Source of the DNA: Tenacibaculum discolor
GTDB taxonomy: Bacteria; Bacteroidota; Bacteroidia; Flavobacteriales; Flavobacteriaceae
Reading direction: 5' to 3'
NCBI RefSeq assembly: GCF_003664185.1
Contig: NZ_RCCS01000006.1
Span: 124,001 to 188,000, forward strand
DNA: 64,000 nucleotides
Positions 44,302 to 53,134 of this stretch are shown here, piece after piece. The position numbers were made by a program, and so were the translations under genes. How positions within the stretch are numbered: position 1 is the first letter of the stretch; each line of letters starts with the position of its first letter. The notes below the pieces were generated by a model that did not search any database, was not told where the DNA came from, and was given only the letters and a program-made list of their open reading frames with translations.

Positions 44302-45147
44302 ATGCCAACAACACAACAATTACAAGAGTTTACACAACAAGTTCGTAGAGACATCGTACGCATGGTACATGCTGTAAATTCAGGACATCCAGGAGGATCT
44401 TTAGGATGTGCAGAATTTTTTACGTGTTTATACCAAGAAATCATGGATTATTCTACTGATTTTTCTATGGATGGTAAAAACGAAGACTTATTCTTTTTAT
44501 CAAACGGACATATTTCGCCAGTTTATTATAGTGTTTTAGCTCGTAGTGGATTTTTTCCTGTAGCTGAGTTAGATACATTTAGAAAATTAGACTCTCGTTT
44601 ACAAGGACACCCAACTACACACGAGCACTTACCAGGAATACGTATTGCTTCGGGGTCGTTAGGTCAAGGTATGAGTGTTGCTATTGGTGCTGCTCAGGCA
44701 AAAAAGTTAGACGGTGATAACAAAACTGTATATTCATTACATGGTGATGGAGAGTTACAAGAAGGTCAAATTTGGGAGGCTGTTATGTATGCAGCGGCTA
44801 AAAAAGTTGACAATTTAATTTCTACGGTAGATGTAAACGAAAAGCAAATAGATGGATCTACTGATGAAGTTTTAGCTATGGGAAGCCTAAAAGCTAAATT
44901 TAAAGCTTTTGGTTGGGACGTTGTAGAGATTGCAGAAGGTAATAATGTTGAAGCTGTTTTAGCAGGAATGGCAGAAGCAAAGTCACGCACAGGTAATGGA
45001 AAGCCGGTTTGTGTATTATTACGCACAGAAATGGGGAATGGAGTTGATTTTATGATGAATACACATGCATGGCATGGTAAAGCACCTAATGATGAACAGT
45101 TAGAGGTTGCTTTAGCTCAAAATCCTGAAACTTTAGGAGATTACTAA
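44302..45147 (+). CDS. Transketolase, N-terminal subunit
   Basis: 281 residues, equal to the thiamine-diphosphate-binding N-terminal half of transketolase. AVNSGHPGGSLGCAEF, LASGSLGQGMS-type region (IASGSLGQGMSVAIGAA) and SLHGDGELQEGQIWEA (GDG...N motif binding Mg-ThDP) are present. The pyrimidine-binding and C-terminal domains are missing, so it needs a separate C-terminal subunit. In split transketolases that gene usually follows directly; here a terminator and bshA follow instead, so the partner must lie elsewhere. Acts in the pentose phosphate pathway. Confidence 0.9.
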   Translation: MPTTQQLQEFTQQVRRDIVRMVHAVNSGHPGGSLGCAEFFTCLYQEIMDYSTDFSMDGKNEDLFFLSNGHISPVYYSVLARSGFFPVAELDTFRKLDSRLQGHPTTHEHLPGIRIASGSLGQGMSVAIGAAQAKKLDGDNKTVYSLHGDGELQEGQIWEAVMYAAAKKVDNLISTVDVNEKQIDGSTDEVLAMGSLKAKFKAFGWDVVEIAEGNNVEAVLAGMAEAKSRTGNGKPVCVLLRTEMGNGVDFMMNTHAWHGKAPNDEQLEVALAQNPETLGDY

Positions 45148-45169
45148 GAAAAACTTTATAATCAATATT

Positions 45170-45203
45170 AAAAACGCCATTACAAACTACGTAATGGCGT
45201 TTT
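45170..45203 (+). terminator. Terminator after the transketolase subunit gene
   Basis: AAAACGCCATTAC/GTAATGGCGTTTT, 13-bp perfect stem and T-rich tail. Confidence 0.9.
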
Positions 45204-45290
45204 ATTTTATGAAAATCTTTACAAAAAAAAGTAAGTAATACCGTAAATTTACGTCAGTAATTATATTCAAAAAATAATCAACAGATACAC

Positions 45291-46418
45291 ATGAAAATAG
45301 GAATTGTATGTTATCCTACCTTTGGAGGGAGTGGAGTAGTAGCAACCGAATTAGGAATGGCATTAGCAGATAAGGGACACGAAGTACATTTTATAACTTA
45401 CAATCAACCTGTTCGATTAGATTTCTTTTCTCACCGTTTACATTTTCATGAAGTTGTTTTAGAAGAATATCCACTATTCCAATATCAGCCTTACGAGTTA
45501 GCTTTATCTAGTAAGATGGTAGAAATAGTACAAAAATATGATCTTGAAGTATTACATGTACATTACGCGATTCCACATGCATATGCTGCCTATATGGCAA
45601 AAAAGATGCTTGAAGATAAGGGGATTGATGTAAAGGTTGTAACAACACTACATGGTACAGATATAACCTTGGTAGGAAGCCATCCAACATACAAAACAGC
45701 AGTAGAATTTAGTATAAACAAATCGGATGAAGTTACTGCCGTATCCAACAGTTTAAAAGAAGATACACTTCGATTATTTAATATAGAAAAAGATATTAAA
45801 GTTGTATATAATTTTATTGATGGTGAAAAGTATGATAAGGCACATGAAGGAGAGTGTAAAAGAGAAGCATTAGCTAAACCAGAAGAGAGAATATTAACAC
45901 ATATAAGTAATTTTAGACCTGTAAAACGTACTGACGATGTAATTCGAATTTTTAATAAAGTTCAAAAAGAAGTTCCTTCAAAATTATTGATGGTTGGTGA
46001 TGGACCAGAACGCTTAAAAGCGGAAAATTTAGCTAAAGAGTTAGAAATTGAAGACAAGGTTCTTTTTATGGGAAATAGTACAGAAGTTGCAAAAATACTA
46101 TGTTATACAGATGTGTTTTTATTACCATCTGAAACAGAAAGTTTTGGGTTAGCAGCTTTAGAAGCTATGGCCGCAAGTACACCAGTTATTTCTACAAATA
46201 CAGGAGGATTACCAGAAGTAAACATTAATGGAATAACAGGCTTTTTAAGTGAGTTAGGTGATATTGAAGGTATGGCCAATAATGCAATTAATATCCTAAA
46301 AGATGATACGGTTTTAAATGAGTTTAAAGAAAATGCTAAAGAACATATAAAGTTATTTTCTTTAGATAATATTTTACCAGCTTATGAAAAACTCTATAAA
46401 AAATGTTATGTGAGTTAA
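45291..46418 (+). CDS. bshA: N-acetyl-alpha-D-glucosaminyl L-malate synthase
   Basis: 375 residues, GT4 glycosyltransferase. The start MKIGIVCYPTFGGSGVVATE is characteristic of BshA, as are HVHYAIPHAYAAYMA and TTLHGTDITLVGSHP; the C-terminal half has PSETESFGLAALEAMA for the UDP-sugar. It joins GlcNAc to L-malate in the first step of bacillithiol synthesis, the low-molecular-weight thiol of many Bacteroidota. bshB and bshC are not in the window. Confidence 0.93.
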   Translation: MKIGIVCYPTFGGSGVVATELGMALADKGHEVHFITYNQPVRLDFFSHRLHFHEVVLEEYPLFQYQPYELALSSKMVEIVQKYDLEVLHVHYAIPHAYAAYMAKKMLEDKGIDVKVVTTLHGTDITLVGSHPTYKTAVEFSINKSDEVTAVSNSLKEDTLRLFNIEKDIKVVYNFIDGEKYDKAHEGECKREALAKPEERILTHISNFRPVKRTDDVIRIFNKVQKEVPSKLLMVGDGPERLKAENLAKELEIEDKVLFMGNSTEVAKILCYTDVFLLPSETESFGLAALEAMAASTPVISTNTGGLPEVNINGITGFLSELGDIEGMANNAINILKDDTVLNEFKENAKEHIKLFSLDNILPAYEKLYKKCYVS

Positions 46419-46466
46419 TTATAGAATTATTATACTATATTTAAGAAAGCTAATAAATAGAAAAAG

Positions 46467-47261
46467 ATGATTAAAGAAAAATATCAATGTTCTCTTGAAA
46501 AAATAAAAAACTTAGACACTAATGTACCAATTAATTTAGTGTTAAGTGGAGGAGCAGAAAAAGGAGTGGCTCATATTGCTTTATTAGAAAAACTTGAAGA
46601 GTTAAACATTAAAATAAATGCTATTTCGGCTTGTAGTTCAGGCTCTCTTGTAGGATCTATGTATGCTTCAGGAATGAGGCCAAAAGAAATATTAAATTTT
46701 TTTAAAACGACAGAAATTTTCCAGTTTACATGGATAACAATTGCTAAACCAGGAATTTTTAATTCCTCGAATTATGCAAGATTAATTAAAGATAAAATTA
46801 AACCAACATTTGAAGAACTAGAGATACCTTTAACGGTATCAACAACCAATTTAAATAGAGGTACAACTGAGTATTTTCATGAAGGTGAGTTATTAAAACC
46901 AGTTTTAGCTTCATGCGCATTACCAGGTTTATTCAATCCTGTGAAAATAAACGATATGCTTTATTCTGATGGAGGAATAATAGACAACTTTCCAACTACA
47001 CCATTCAAAGATTCTGAATATCCTATTGTAGGAAGTTATGTAGTATATCCTTCTGAAAAAACAAGTGAAGAATTAAATACAACTCTAAAAGTTTTAGCAC
47101 ACACATCTAAGCTTTTGATGTTGTCTTCAGAAGAACATAAGTTTTTTAAAACATATGCTACTATTTGTTTTCCTTTAGGTGAATTTAGTGGATTCAGTAC
47201 TAAAGAAGTAGATGCTATTTATAAAACAGCCAAGGAGTATATAAATGGAAAACTAAAATAA
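46467..47261 (+). CDS. Patatin-like phospholipase with divergent motifs
   Basis: 264 residues. The order of patatin elements is clear: VLSGGAEKGVAHIALLEKL (oxyanion-hole loop), ISACSSGSLVGSMYASG (nucleophile Ser57) and YSDGGIIDNFP (catalytic Asp168). Two departures: the loop reads GGAEKG where most members have GGGxRG, and the nucleophile elbow is A-C-S-S-G instead of G-x-S-x-G. Ser and Asp are kept, so it may still be active. No signal peptide. It follows bshA by 48 bp and may be co-transcribed; converges on aroB. Confidence 0.85.
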   Translation: MIKEKYQCSLEKIKNLDTNVPINLVLSGGAEKGVAHIALLEKLEELNIKINAISACSSGSLVGSMYASGMRPKEILNFFKTTEIFQFTWITIAKPGIFNSSNYARLIKDKIKPTFEELEIPLTVSTTNLNRGTTEYFHEGELLKPVLASCALPGLFNPVKINDMLYSDGGIIDNFPTTPFKDSEYPIVGSYVVYPSEKTSEELNTTLKVLAHTSKLLMLSSEEHKFFKTYATICFPLGEFSGFSTKEVDAIYKTAKEYINGKLK

Positions 47262-47278
47262 AGATGTAAAAAAACTCT

Positions 47279-48337
47279 TTATGAATTATAAAATTGTAAA
47301 CTTTCTTTGATTAATTCATCAGAAGCTTTACTATTTATTTTAAAATCTTCATAATCATTTAGTAGTACAAAGTTAATTTCTCCTCCTATATTCTTTTTAT
47401 CGTGTTTCATTAACTCAAGAATAGGTTGAAAATCTTCTTTTGATAACGGTACTTTACCATATATCTTAATAATAGCATCTTTTATTTCAGAGACTTTATC
47501 TTCAGAAAATTCTAAAACTTTTGATGATAAATAAGCTTCGCAAACCATTCCAATAGCAATAGCTTCACCATGTGTTAAGGCTTCTTTTTTCGGGTTCTCT
47601 AAAAAATAAGACTCTACACCATGTCCAATAGTATGTCCCCAATTTAAAACCTTACGAACTCCTTGTTCTTTAGGATCTTCCAAAACAACTTCATTCTTAA
47701 TTTCTATCGAGCGATGAATTAAATCAACAATATTTAGTTTGTCGTTATCTTTAATTTCATTGAACAAACGAATATCATGAGTCATTCCATACTTAATGAT
47801 TTCTGCAGTACCAGAACGAATTTCTCTGGGAGTTAATGTATGCAAATATTCAGGGTCAATAATAATTAACTCAGGATTAGCAAATACACCAATTTGATTT
47901 TTTAACACACCTAAATCAACACCTGTTTTACCACCAACAGAAGCATCTACCATACTTAACAAAGTAGTAGGAATGTTTACAAAATCAATTCCACGCTTAA
48001 AAGTAGAAGCTACAAAACCACCTAAATCAGTAATAACACCGCCACCTAAAGTTATTAACAAGCTTTTTCTGTCAGCACCTAATTCAGTCATTACATTCCA
48101 AACGCCCATACAAGTTTCTATATTCTTATGAACCTCACCAGCATCAATTTGAATAACTTCAATCGGCTTATCTGTAGCAAATAATTGCATAAATCGAGGG
48201 TAACAAAAATCTAAAGTGTTGTCATCCACTAAAATAAAAACTGAAGAATAATCTTTTTCAGAAACTAAAGAAGTTAATTCATTATAGCCTTTTTCTTCAA
48301 AATGAATAGGGTATGTTGCTGCGTTAATTGTGGTCAT
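47279..48337 (-). CDS. aroB: 3-dehydroquinate synthase
   Basis: 352 residues. GGGVITDLGGFVASTFKRGI binds NAD, followed by PTTLLSMVDASVGGKTGVDL and the zinc ligands in WGHTIGHGVES and the LTHGEAIAIGM motif. Second step of the shikimate pathway, cyclising DAHP. Single gene; convergent with the patatin gene at a distance of 17 bp. Confidence 0.96.
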   Translation of the reverse strand: MTTINAATYPIHFEEKGYNELTSLVSEKDYSSVFILVDDNTLDFCYPRFMQLFATDKPIEVIQIDAGEVHKNIETCMGVWNVMTELGADRKSLLITLGGGVITDLGGFVASTFKRGIDFVNIPTTLLSMVDASVGGKTGVDLGVLKNQIGVFANPELIIIDPEYLHTLTPREIRSGTAEIIKYGMTHDIRLFNEIKDNDKLNIVDLIHRSIEIKNEVVLEDPKEQGVRKVLNWGHTIGHGVESYFLENPKKEALTHGEAIAIGMVCEAYLSSKVLEFSEDKVSEIKDAIIKIYGKVPLSKEDFQPILELMKHDKKNIGGEINFVLLNDYEDFKINSKASDELIKESLQFYNS

Positions 48338-48442
48338 AATAACAAAAAAATATAAGGCGAAATTAAATAGAAAAAATTAAAATATATCAGTCTACTCAAT
48401 TATATTTGTCTCTATTAATTAAGATATAATATTACCTCGATA

Positions 48443-49606
48443 ATGAGACTTTTTGACAATACAGAAACTGCTTTTAAATTAAAATCTGACTCAGAGTTAG
48501 AACGCGCATATTTTTTGTTTAAAATGATTCAGAGCCAGCCAATGGTTAGAATAGGTACTGCGGTAACAAACTTTGCTTTAAAAGCACATTTACCAGTTGA
48601 AGGGTTAATCCGTTCAACAGTTTTTGATCATTTTTGTGGAGGAGTAAGTGAAGATGATTGCTTACCGAATATCGAAAAAATGTACGAACAAGGTAATGTA
48701 CATAGTATTTTAGACTACTCAGTTGAAGGAAAAGAAGACGAAGCTCAGTTTGATGACGCTTTAAAAATGACTTTAAAAACGATTGATTTTGCTGAAGAAA
48801 AACAATCTATACCTTACGCAGTTTTTAAACCAACAGGTTTTGGGCGTTTCGCTTTATATCAAAAGTTAACTGAAGGAAAAGAATTAACTTCAGAGGAAAA
48901 AGTAGAGTGGGATAGAGTTGTAGAACGTTTTCATACTGTATGTAAAGCAGCAAAAGCTAAAGATGTTCCGTTATTGATAGATGCTGAAGAAAGTTGGATG
49001 CAAGATGCTGCTGATGATTTAATTGAAGAGTTAATGGAAATTTACAATAAAGAAAAGGCTATTGTTTTTAATACGCTACAAATGTATCGTCACGATCGTA
49101 TGGAGTATTTACGAAACTTACACCAAAGAGCACATCAAAAAGGATATCATATTGGAATGAAAGTTGTTCGTGGAGCTTATATGGAAAAAGAGCGTGAAAG
49201 AGCCAAAGAAAAAGGTTATGAATCTCCTATTTGTGTAGATAAACAAGCAACTGATGACAATTATAACGAAGCAGTTCGTTATATGATGGATCACAAAAAT
49301 ATGGCAATTTTTGCTGGAACTCATAATGAAGATAGTTCATATTTATTGATGGACTTAGCAAAAGAACATAATATTGCGGCTAATGATAAACGTATGTGGT
49401 TTGGTCAATTATATGGAATGAGCGACCATATTAGTTTTAATTTAGCTAAAGAAGGATATAATGTGGCGAAGTATGTTCCTTTTGGGCCTGTTCGTGACGT
49501 TATGCCGTATTTAATACGTAGGGCAGAGGAAAATACTTCCGTAGCTGGACAAACTTCGAGAGAATTGAATTTACTTAAAACAGAAAAAGCACGTAGAAAG
49601 CTTTAA
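48443..49606 (+). CDS. Proline dehydrogenase
   Basis: 387 residues, FAD-dependent barrel of the PutA/PRODH family without the P5C dehydrogenase half. KPTGFGRFALYQKL, LLIDAEESWMQDAADDL, MKVVRGAYMEKERERA and the C-terminal YVPFGPVRDVMPYLIRRAEE (with the paired Arg that bind proline carboxylate) are family hallmarks. Oxidises proline to pyrroline-5-carboxylate with electrons to quinone. The stop codon overlaps the start of the next gene (TAATG). Confidence 0.93.
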   Translation: MRLFDNTETAFKLKSDSELERAYFLFKMIQSQPMVRIGTAVTNFALKAHLPVEGLIRSTVFDHFCGGVSEDDCLPNIEKMYEQGNVHSILDYSVEGKEDEAQFDDALKMTLKTIDFAEEKQSIPYAVFKPTGFGRFALYQKLTEGKELTSEEKVEWDRVVERFHTVCKAAKAKDVPLLIDAEESWMQDAADDLIEELMEIYNKEKAIVFNTLQMYRHDRMEYLRNLHQRAHQKGYHIGMKVVRGAYMEKERERAKEKGYESPICVDKQATDDNYNEAVRYMMDHKNMAIFAGTHNEDSSYLLMDLAKEHNIAANDKRMWFGQLYGMSDHISFNLAKEGYNVAKYVPFGPVRDVMPYLIRRAEENTSVAGQTSRELNLLKTEKARRKL

Positions 49607-49914
49607 TGAATACAGTTGATGAAATAAAAGTAGCTATCAATAAAAACAAAAAAAGATTAGCTAAAGAGCTCCAAGAAAGTAAGGAGCTTATCTTTCTTGT
49701 TAGAAAGTCACTAACAACTTCATTAACAGACGAAGAAAAGGCAAAAGTAAAAGAACAAACACTTGATATTTGCAAAGCAATTCCTGCATTTACAGTGTTT
49801 ATGCTACCAGGAGGAGCATTACTTTTGCCTTTACTTATAAAATTAATTCCAGACATTCTACCAAGCGCTTTTAAGGCAGATGATGAAGAGTTGGAAGACC
49901 CTAAGTTAGAATAA
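49606..49914 (+). CDS. LETM1-like small protein
   Basis: 102 residues. CKAIPAFTVFMLPGGALLLP followed by LLIKLIPDILPSAF is the conserved core of the LETM1 (mitochondrial K+/H+ exchange factor) domain: one hydrophobic segment with Pro-Gly-Gly. The N-terminal 50 residues are a charged helix. It is translationally coupled to proline dehydrogenase (1-bp overlap). Role in bacteria is unknown; association with a membrane-bound respiratory dehydrogenase is suggestive. Confidence 0.75.
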   Translation: MNTVDEIKVAINKNKKRLAKELQESKELIFLVRKSLTTSLTDEEKAKVKEQTLDICKAIPAFTVFMLPGGALLLPLLIKLIPDILPSAFKADDEELEDPKLE

Positions 49915-50107
49915 CTTCCCTATAAATTATGCTTTTTATCTAAGTATGATAAAAAATAAAATCATTTAAAACTCTTTAAAAACAAGAGAAAAGCATATAA
50001 AAAGACGCTTTTATAAGGTTTTAAATGAAACATTACGAATTCATAAATAAAATTTCGTAATTCATAAACAATAAAACACTACTTTTGCAGCTTCAAAATA
50101 AGCACGA

Positions 50108-51880
50108 ATGCAATCAATAAGAAACATTGCTATTATAGCACACGTTGACCACGGAAAGACAACCTTGGTAGACAAAATTATAGATCAAGCTAAAATTTTA
50201 GACGAACGTAAAGAGCGTACTGATTTATTATTAGATAACAACGACTTAGAGCGTGAACGCGGTATTACTATTTTATCTAAAAATGTATCAGTAAACTATA
50301 AAGGAGTTAAAATTAATGTAATTGATACTCCTGGTCACGCCGACTTTGGTGGAGAAGTAGAGCGTGTATTAAAGATGGCAGATGGAGTTTTATTATTGGT
50401 TGATGCTTTTGAAGGGCCAATGCCTCAAACACGTTTTGTATTAGGAAAAGCTATCGAATTAGGATTAACTCCTATCGTAGTAGTAAATAAAGTAGACAAA
50501 GAAAACTGTACACCAGATTTAGTACACGAAAAAGTATTTGATTTAATGTTTGCTTTAGAAGCAAATGAAGATCAATTAGACTTTACAACCATTTACGGTT
50601 CAGCTAAAAATGGTTGGATGAGTACAGATTGGCAAGATCCAAAGGAAGATATCATTGATTTATTAGATGCTGTTATCGAAACAATTCCTGAAGCACCTTA
50701 TCGTGAAGGATCACCACAAATGCAAATTACATCGTTAGATTATTCTTCTTTTAAAGGAAGAATTGCTATTGGACGTGTATATCGTGGAGATTTAGAAAAG
50801 AACCAAGAATATATGCTTTGTAAAGCGGATGGATCTACGAAAAAAGTACGTATCAAAGAATTACACGTTTTTGAAGGAATGGGTAAAGCAGAAACTGATA
50901 AAGTACGTAGTGGAGATATTTGTGCTATTACTGGTATTGATGATTTTGAAATAGGTGATACTATTGCAGATTTAGAAAATCCAGAAGCATTACCAAGAAT
51001 TGAAGTAGATCAACCTACTATGAGTATGTTATTTACAATTAACAACTCTCCATTCTTTGGTAAAGAAGGTAAGTTTGTAACTTCTCGTCACTTACGTGAT
51101 CGTTTGTTTAAGGAAATGGAAAAGAACTTAGCGTTACGTGTTGATGAAACGGATACTGAAGATAAATTCAACGTTTTCGGACGTGGAGTATTACATTTAT
51201 CAGTATTGATAGAAACAATGCGTCGTGAAGGGTATGAGTTACAAGTTGGACGTCCGCAAGTAATTTTAAAAGATATTGACGGAGTTAAGAGTGAACCATA
51301 CGAAACATTATCTATTGATGTTCCTGAAGATGTAGCATCTAAAGCAATTAACTTAGTTTCTTTACGTAAAGGAGATTTATTAGTAATGGAACCAAAAGGT
51401 GACTTACAACACTTAGAGTTTACAATTCCATCTAGAGGATTAATTGGTTTACGTAATAAAATATTAACAGCAACAGCTGGTCAAGCAATTATAAACCATA
51501 GATTTAGTGAATACGGACCATATAAAGGAGAATTTGCTGAAGAATTAAAAGGAGCTATTATTTCTTCTGAAACAGGAAAGGCTACTGCTTATGCAATTGA
51601 CCGTTTACAAGATAGAGGACGCTTCTTTATCGATCCTAACCAAGAAATATACAAAGGTCAGGTTGTTGGTGAAAATGCCAAAGCAGATGATATGGCTGTA
51701 AACCTAATTAAAGGAAAAAAATTAACTAATGTACGTTCTTCAGGTAACGATGATAGTGTTAAAATTGCTCCAAAAATCGATTTTTCTCTAGAAGAATGTA
51801 TGGAGTATATTAGAGCTGATGAGTACTTAGAAGTTACTCCTGAAAGCTTACGTATGCGTAAAATTGATTTTGTAAAATAA
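50108..51880 (+). CDS. typA: Ribosome-associated GTPase TypA/BipA
   Basis: 590 residues. G motifs AHVDHGKTTL, DTPGHADFGGEVERVL and VVNKVDKENC; EF-G-like domains II, III and V, and the specific C-terminal domain with SRGLIGLRNKILTATAGQAI. Translation-factor GTPase involved in ribosome assembly and stress. A -7-type box TACTTTTG lies at 50080-50087. Ends with a terminator at 51907. Confidence 0.97.
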   Translation: MQSIRNIAIIAHVDHGKTTLVDKIIDQAKILDERKERTDLLLDNNDLERERGITILSKNVSVNYKGVKINVIDTPGHADFGGEVERVLKMADGVLLLVDAFEGPMPQTRFVLGKAIELGLTPIVVVNKVDKENCTPDLVHEKVFDLMFALEANEDQLDFTTIYGSAKNGWMSTDWQDPKEDIIDLLDAVIETIPEAPYREGSPQMQITSLDYSSFKGRIAIGRVYRGDLEKNQEYMLCKADGSTKKVRIKELHVFEGMGKAETDKVRSGDICAITGIDDFEIGDTIADLENPEALPRIEVDQPTMSMLFTINNSPFFGKEGKFVTSRHLRDRLFKEMEKNLALRVDETDTEDKFNVFGRGVLHLSVLIETMRREGYELQVGRPQVILKDIDGVKSEPYETLSIDVPEDVASKAINLVSLRKGDLLVMEPKGDLQHLEFTIPSRGLIGLRNKILTATAGQAIINHRFSEYGPYKGEFAEELKGAIISSETGKATAYAIDRLQDRGRFFIDPNQEIYKGQVVGENAKADDMAVNLIKGKKLTNVRSSGNDDSVKIAPKIDFSLEECMEYIRADEYLEVTPESLRMRKIDFVK

Positions 51881-51906
51881 TACAACCTACTTTAGGTATA
51901 AACATA

Positions 51907-51935
51907 AAAACCACCTGTAATTCAGGTGGTTTTAT
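51907..51935 (+). terminator. Terminator after typA
   Basis: AAAACCACCTG/CAGGTGGTTTT hairpin with a T-rich tail. Confidence 0.9.
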
Positions 51936-52003
51936 TTTTTATTAAAAATAATTTGCATAATTCAATTTTTATTACAGATATTTGTAACAACAAAAACAAA
52001 GAA

Positions 52004-52060
52004 ATGAATTTTATTCAATTACATCATCATCATTTTCATACTTGCACTCAGGCGAGCTGA
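52004..52060 (+). CDS. hisL: Histidine operon leader peptide (18 aa)
   Basis: ATG AAT..., product MNFIQLHHHHFHTCTQAS: five His codons in six positions, 128 bp upstream of hisG. This is the expected sensor of charged tRNA-His in ribosome-mediated attenuation. It is followed by a strong terminator (52092-52126). TTTTATTCAAT (52009-52019, within the leader) is a perfect inverted repeat of 52067-52077, so RNA pairing would depend on where the ribosome stalls. Confidence 0.88.
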   Translation: MNFIQLHHHHFHTCTQAS

Positions 52061-52091
52061 AAATGTATTGAATAAAATCAAGATATATTTT

Positions 52092-52126
52092 AAACCCGTT
52101 TGAGTAAATCAAACGGGTTTTTTATT
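52092..52126 (+). terminator. Attenuator terminator of the his operon
   Basis: AAACCCGTTTG and CAAACGGGTTT form an 11-bp stem with loop AGTAAAT and a T-run. A second copy of the complement, GATTTACTCAAAC (52158-52170), downstream of the T-run pairs perfectly with GTTTGAGTAAATC (52098-52110), the 5' arm plus loop of the terminator. Confidence 0.88.
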
Positions 52127-52188
52127 TCCAAGGCGCCAGGAAACAATCTTCTCAAAAACGATTTACTCAAACCCATTCAAAACTAGAA

Positions 52189-53046
52189 ATGAGTAAATTA
52201 AAAATAGCCATACAAAAATCAGGAAGACTTAATCAAGACTCCCTACAAATTTTAAAAGATTGTGGAGTTTCTATTGATAACGGTAAAGATCAATTAAAAG
52301 CTTCAGCAAGTAACTTCTCGTTAGAGATATTCTATTTAAGAAATGGAGATATTCCACAGTATTTAAAAGATGGAGTAGTTGACATAGCCATTATCGGAGA
52401 AAACTTGTTAATAGAAAAAGGAGAAGGAATTCAATTCATAGAAAAACTAGGCTTTTCAAAATGTAAAGTGTCCTTAGCAATTCCTAAAAATGAGGAATAT
52501 ACAGGAATAAGCTACTTTCAGAATAAAAAAATAGCAACTTCATATCCAAACACAGTTTTAAAATTTCTAGAAAAGAAGAACATAAAATCACAATTACATA
52601 TCATTAACGGTTCTGTAGAAATAGCTCCAAATATAGGTTTAGCAGACGGAATCTGTGATATTGTATCTAGTGGTTCAACTTTATTTAAAAACAACTTAAA
52701 AGAAGTAGAAGTTCTATTAAAATCGGAAGCTGTATTGGCAGTTTCACCTAAGATTCAAGAAAAACAACAAGCAATACTTAACAAATTACAATTTAGGCTT
52801 CAATCAGTATTAAAAGCAAGACAATCAAGATATGTGTTGCTAAATGCTCCGAATGAAAAACTAGACAAAATCATTGATATTTTACCAGGAATGCGCAGTC
52901 CAACAGTACTTCCTTTAGCAGAAGAAGGTTGGAGCTCTGTACATTCTGTATTAAATAAAAATCAGTTTTGGGAAATTATAGACGAGTTAAAAAACAATGG
53001 AGCAGAAGGAATTTTGGTGTGTCCAATAGAAAAAATGGTTGTTTAA
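52189..53046 (+). CDS. hisG: ATP phosphoribosyltransferase (long form)
   Basis: 285 residues, the length of HisG-L, which has its own C-terminal regulatory domain and needs no HisZ. LKIAIQKSGRLNQDSLQILK at the start, ADGICDIVSSGSTL for PRPP binding, and a C-terminal PII-like domain (VLPGMRSPTVLPL-type: ILPGMRSPTVLPLAEEGWSS). First step of histidine synthesis, feedback-inhibited by histidine in this family. First gene of the operon. Confidence 0.96.
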   Translation: MSKLKIAIQKSGRLNQDSLQILKDCGVSIDNGKDQLKASASNFSLEIFYLRNGDIPQYLKDGVVDIAIIGENLLIEKGEGIQFIEKLGFSKCKVSLAIPKNEEYTGISYFQNKKIATSYPNTVLKFLEKKNIKSQLHIINGSVEIAPNIGLADGICDIVSSGSTLFKNNLKEVEVLLKSEAVLAVSPKIQEKQQAILNKLQFRLQSVLKARQSRYVLLNAPNEKLDKIIDILPGMRSPTVLPLAEEGWSSVHSVLNKNQFWEIIDELKNNGAEGILVCPIEKMVV

Positions 53047-53134
53047 TAGCAGGGAGATAGACAAGGATTTAATTCCTCGTACTTATACGAACTACAGTCG
53101 AGGTATGACAGTTAAAAACAATAAAAATAAACAG

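Noticed and set aside
53039..53134. Longer N-terminus of HisD
   Set aside because: It overlaps hisG and the added residues do not resemble HisD; the ATG at 53135 gives the normal start.
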